This document shows, piece by piece, positions 63,741-64,000 of a DNA stretch of 64,000 nucleotides (positions within the stretch are counted from its first letter, which is position 1; each line of letters opens with the position of its first letter). This DNA comes from Rhizobium bangladeshense. Lineage in GTDB: Bacteria > Pseudomonadota > Alphaproteobacteria > Rhizobiales > Rhizobiaceae. The position numbers and the translations under genes were made by a program. The notes below the pieces were generated by a model. It saw nothing but the letters and a program-made list of their open reading frames with translations, had not been told where the DNA came from and ran no database searches. Location of the stretch: NCBI RefSeq assembly GCF_017357245.1, contig NZ_CP071613.1, forward strand, positions 434,001 through 498,000. Reading direction: 5' to 3'.

Positions 63741-64000
63741 TCACGTCACGGTCACGTAGATCTTGCGAACCGTCTCGATCGTCTTCCAGACGCCGGAAAA
63801 GCCAGGCTTCATGACGAAACTGTCGCCGGCCTTGTAGATCACCGGTTCTCCTCCGTCCGGCGTGAGTTCGACCAGGCCGGAAAGAATGTGGCAGAACTCG
63901 AATGTCTCGCCCTTGATCGAACGCGTCTCACCGGGCGTTGCTTCCCATACGCCGGTATGAACCGTCTCGGCGCAAGCGACGTCCTGCGCCCAGGTCTTGA
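63741..64000 (-). CDS. Cupin-domain protein, fragment cut by the window edge
   Basis: The last 86 codons before a TGA at 63743-63741 read KTWAQDVACAETVHTGVWEA, then ETRSIKGETFEFCHILSGLV and IYKAGDSFVMKPGFSGVWKT. This is the DUF861 (ureidoglycine-aminohydrolase-like) cupin family; its members are often regulators' partners or isomerases in amine clusters. The start lies outside the window. It precedes the aldehyde dehydrogenase operon, 144 bp upstream. Confidence 0.7.
   Translation of the reverse strand, partial: KTWAQDVACAETVHTGVWEATPGETRSIKGETFEFCHILSGLVELTPDGGEPVIYKAGDSFVMKPGFSGVWKTIETVRKIYVTVT

Noticed and set aside
1..64000. Mobile elements, CRISPR arrays, tRNA genes and riboswitches
   Set aside because: No transposase motif, regularly spaced repeat, cloverleaf or recognised aptamer was seen by eye on either strand.

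Overview
This 64 kb window is GC-rich, densely packed alphaproteobacterial DNA. The style is that of a Rhizobium-type genome: many catabolic operons, each with its own GntR, LacI, LysR, Lrp, TetR or GlxA regulator and often its own ABC transporter, and no informational or clearly essential genes. A large replicon or plasmid of a Rhizobium relative is the best guess, and this is inference. I saw no tRNA, rRNA, CRISPR array, insertion sequence or replication origin.

Region 1 (1-9.8 kb) is a methyl-group oxidation cluster. A truncated TetR regulator diverges from a flavin/Fe-S N-demethylase of the DgcA/StcD type. That gene is followed by a DddQ-like cupin with all catalytic residues, etfBA, a second cupin that has lost every metal ligand, and the complete glutathione route for formaldehyde (adhC, fghA, gfa). 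A decayed betaine-type ABC permease and a GlxA/GbdR-like AraC regulator end the block. Region 2 (9.8-13.1 kb) holds a Rieske oxygenase with its ferredoxin-reductase partner, divergent from a LysR gene. Together the two regions look like stepwise demethylation of a quaternary amine. putA (15.7-19.4 kb) with its Lrp-type regulator lies just beyond, so proline betaine to proline to glutamate is a coherent reading. Between them sits a hexapeptide acyltransferase/toroid-domain gene broken by one frameshift (13.1-14.8 kb).

Region 3 (19.5-31.3 kb) is a sugar or sugar-acid utilisation cluster: two divergent tagatose-epimerase-like TIM barrels, an enolase-superfamily dehydratase, a FadR-type regulator, a 2-hydroxyacid dehydrogenase, and a glycerol-type ABC system with two ATPases, two permeases, a small membrane protein and a binding protein. 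The binding-protein promoter and the promoter region of one epimerase carry nearly the same 23-bp element with a TGGTnnnACCA core, a probable shared operator. Region 4 (30.7-41.3 kb) is an uncharacterised pathway: a TetR gene with a 37-bp palindrome, a Tm-1-like UPF0261 protein, a PEP-hydrolase-like TIM barrel, a cupin and an M24 metalloenzyme; then a DJ-1 protein and a GntR regulator; then an Ldh-type dehydrogenase, an iron alcohol dehydrogenase, an aldehyde dehydrogenase and a formamidase-like hydrolase.

Region 5 (41.4-52.2 kb) is amine/amino-acid related: a DAO-family flavoenzyme with a divergent Lrp regulator, a peptide-type ABC transporter with a fused double ATPase, a HAD hydrolase, a class III aminotransferase and a double GNAT protein. 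Region 6 (52.4-57.3 kb) is the L-threonate/tetronate route (otnK, otnI, ltnD, LacI regulator, otnC), with two identical TGGCAGCGCTGCCA operators 54 bp apart. Region 7 (57.5-64 kb) has a second HAD protein, a PuuB-like amine oxidase followed by a strong terminator, and a convergent run of a semialdehyde dehydrogenase, a tartrate/isopropylmalate-type dehydrogenase, an aldehyde dehydrogenase and a truncated cupin.
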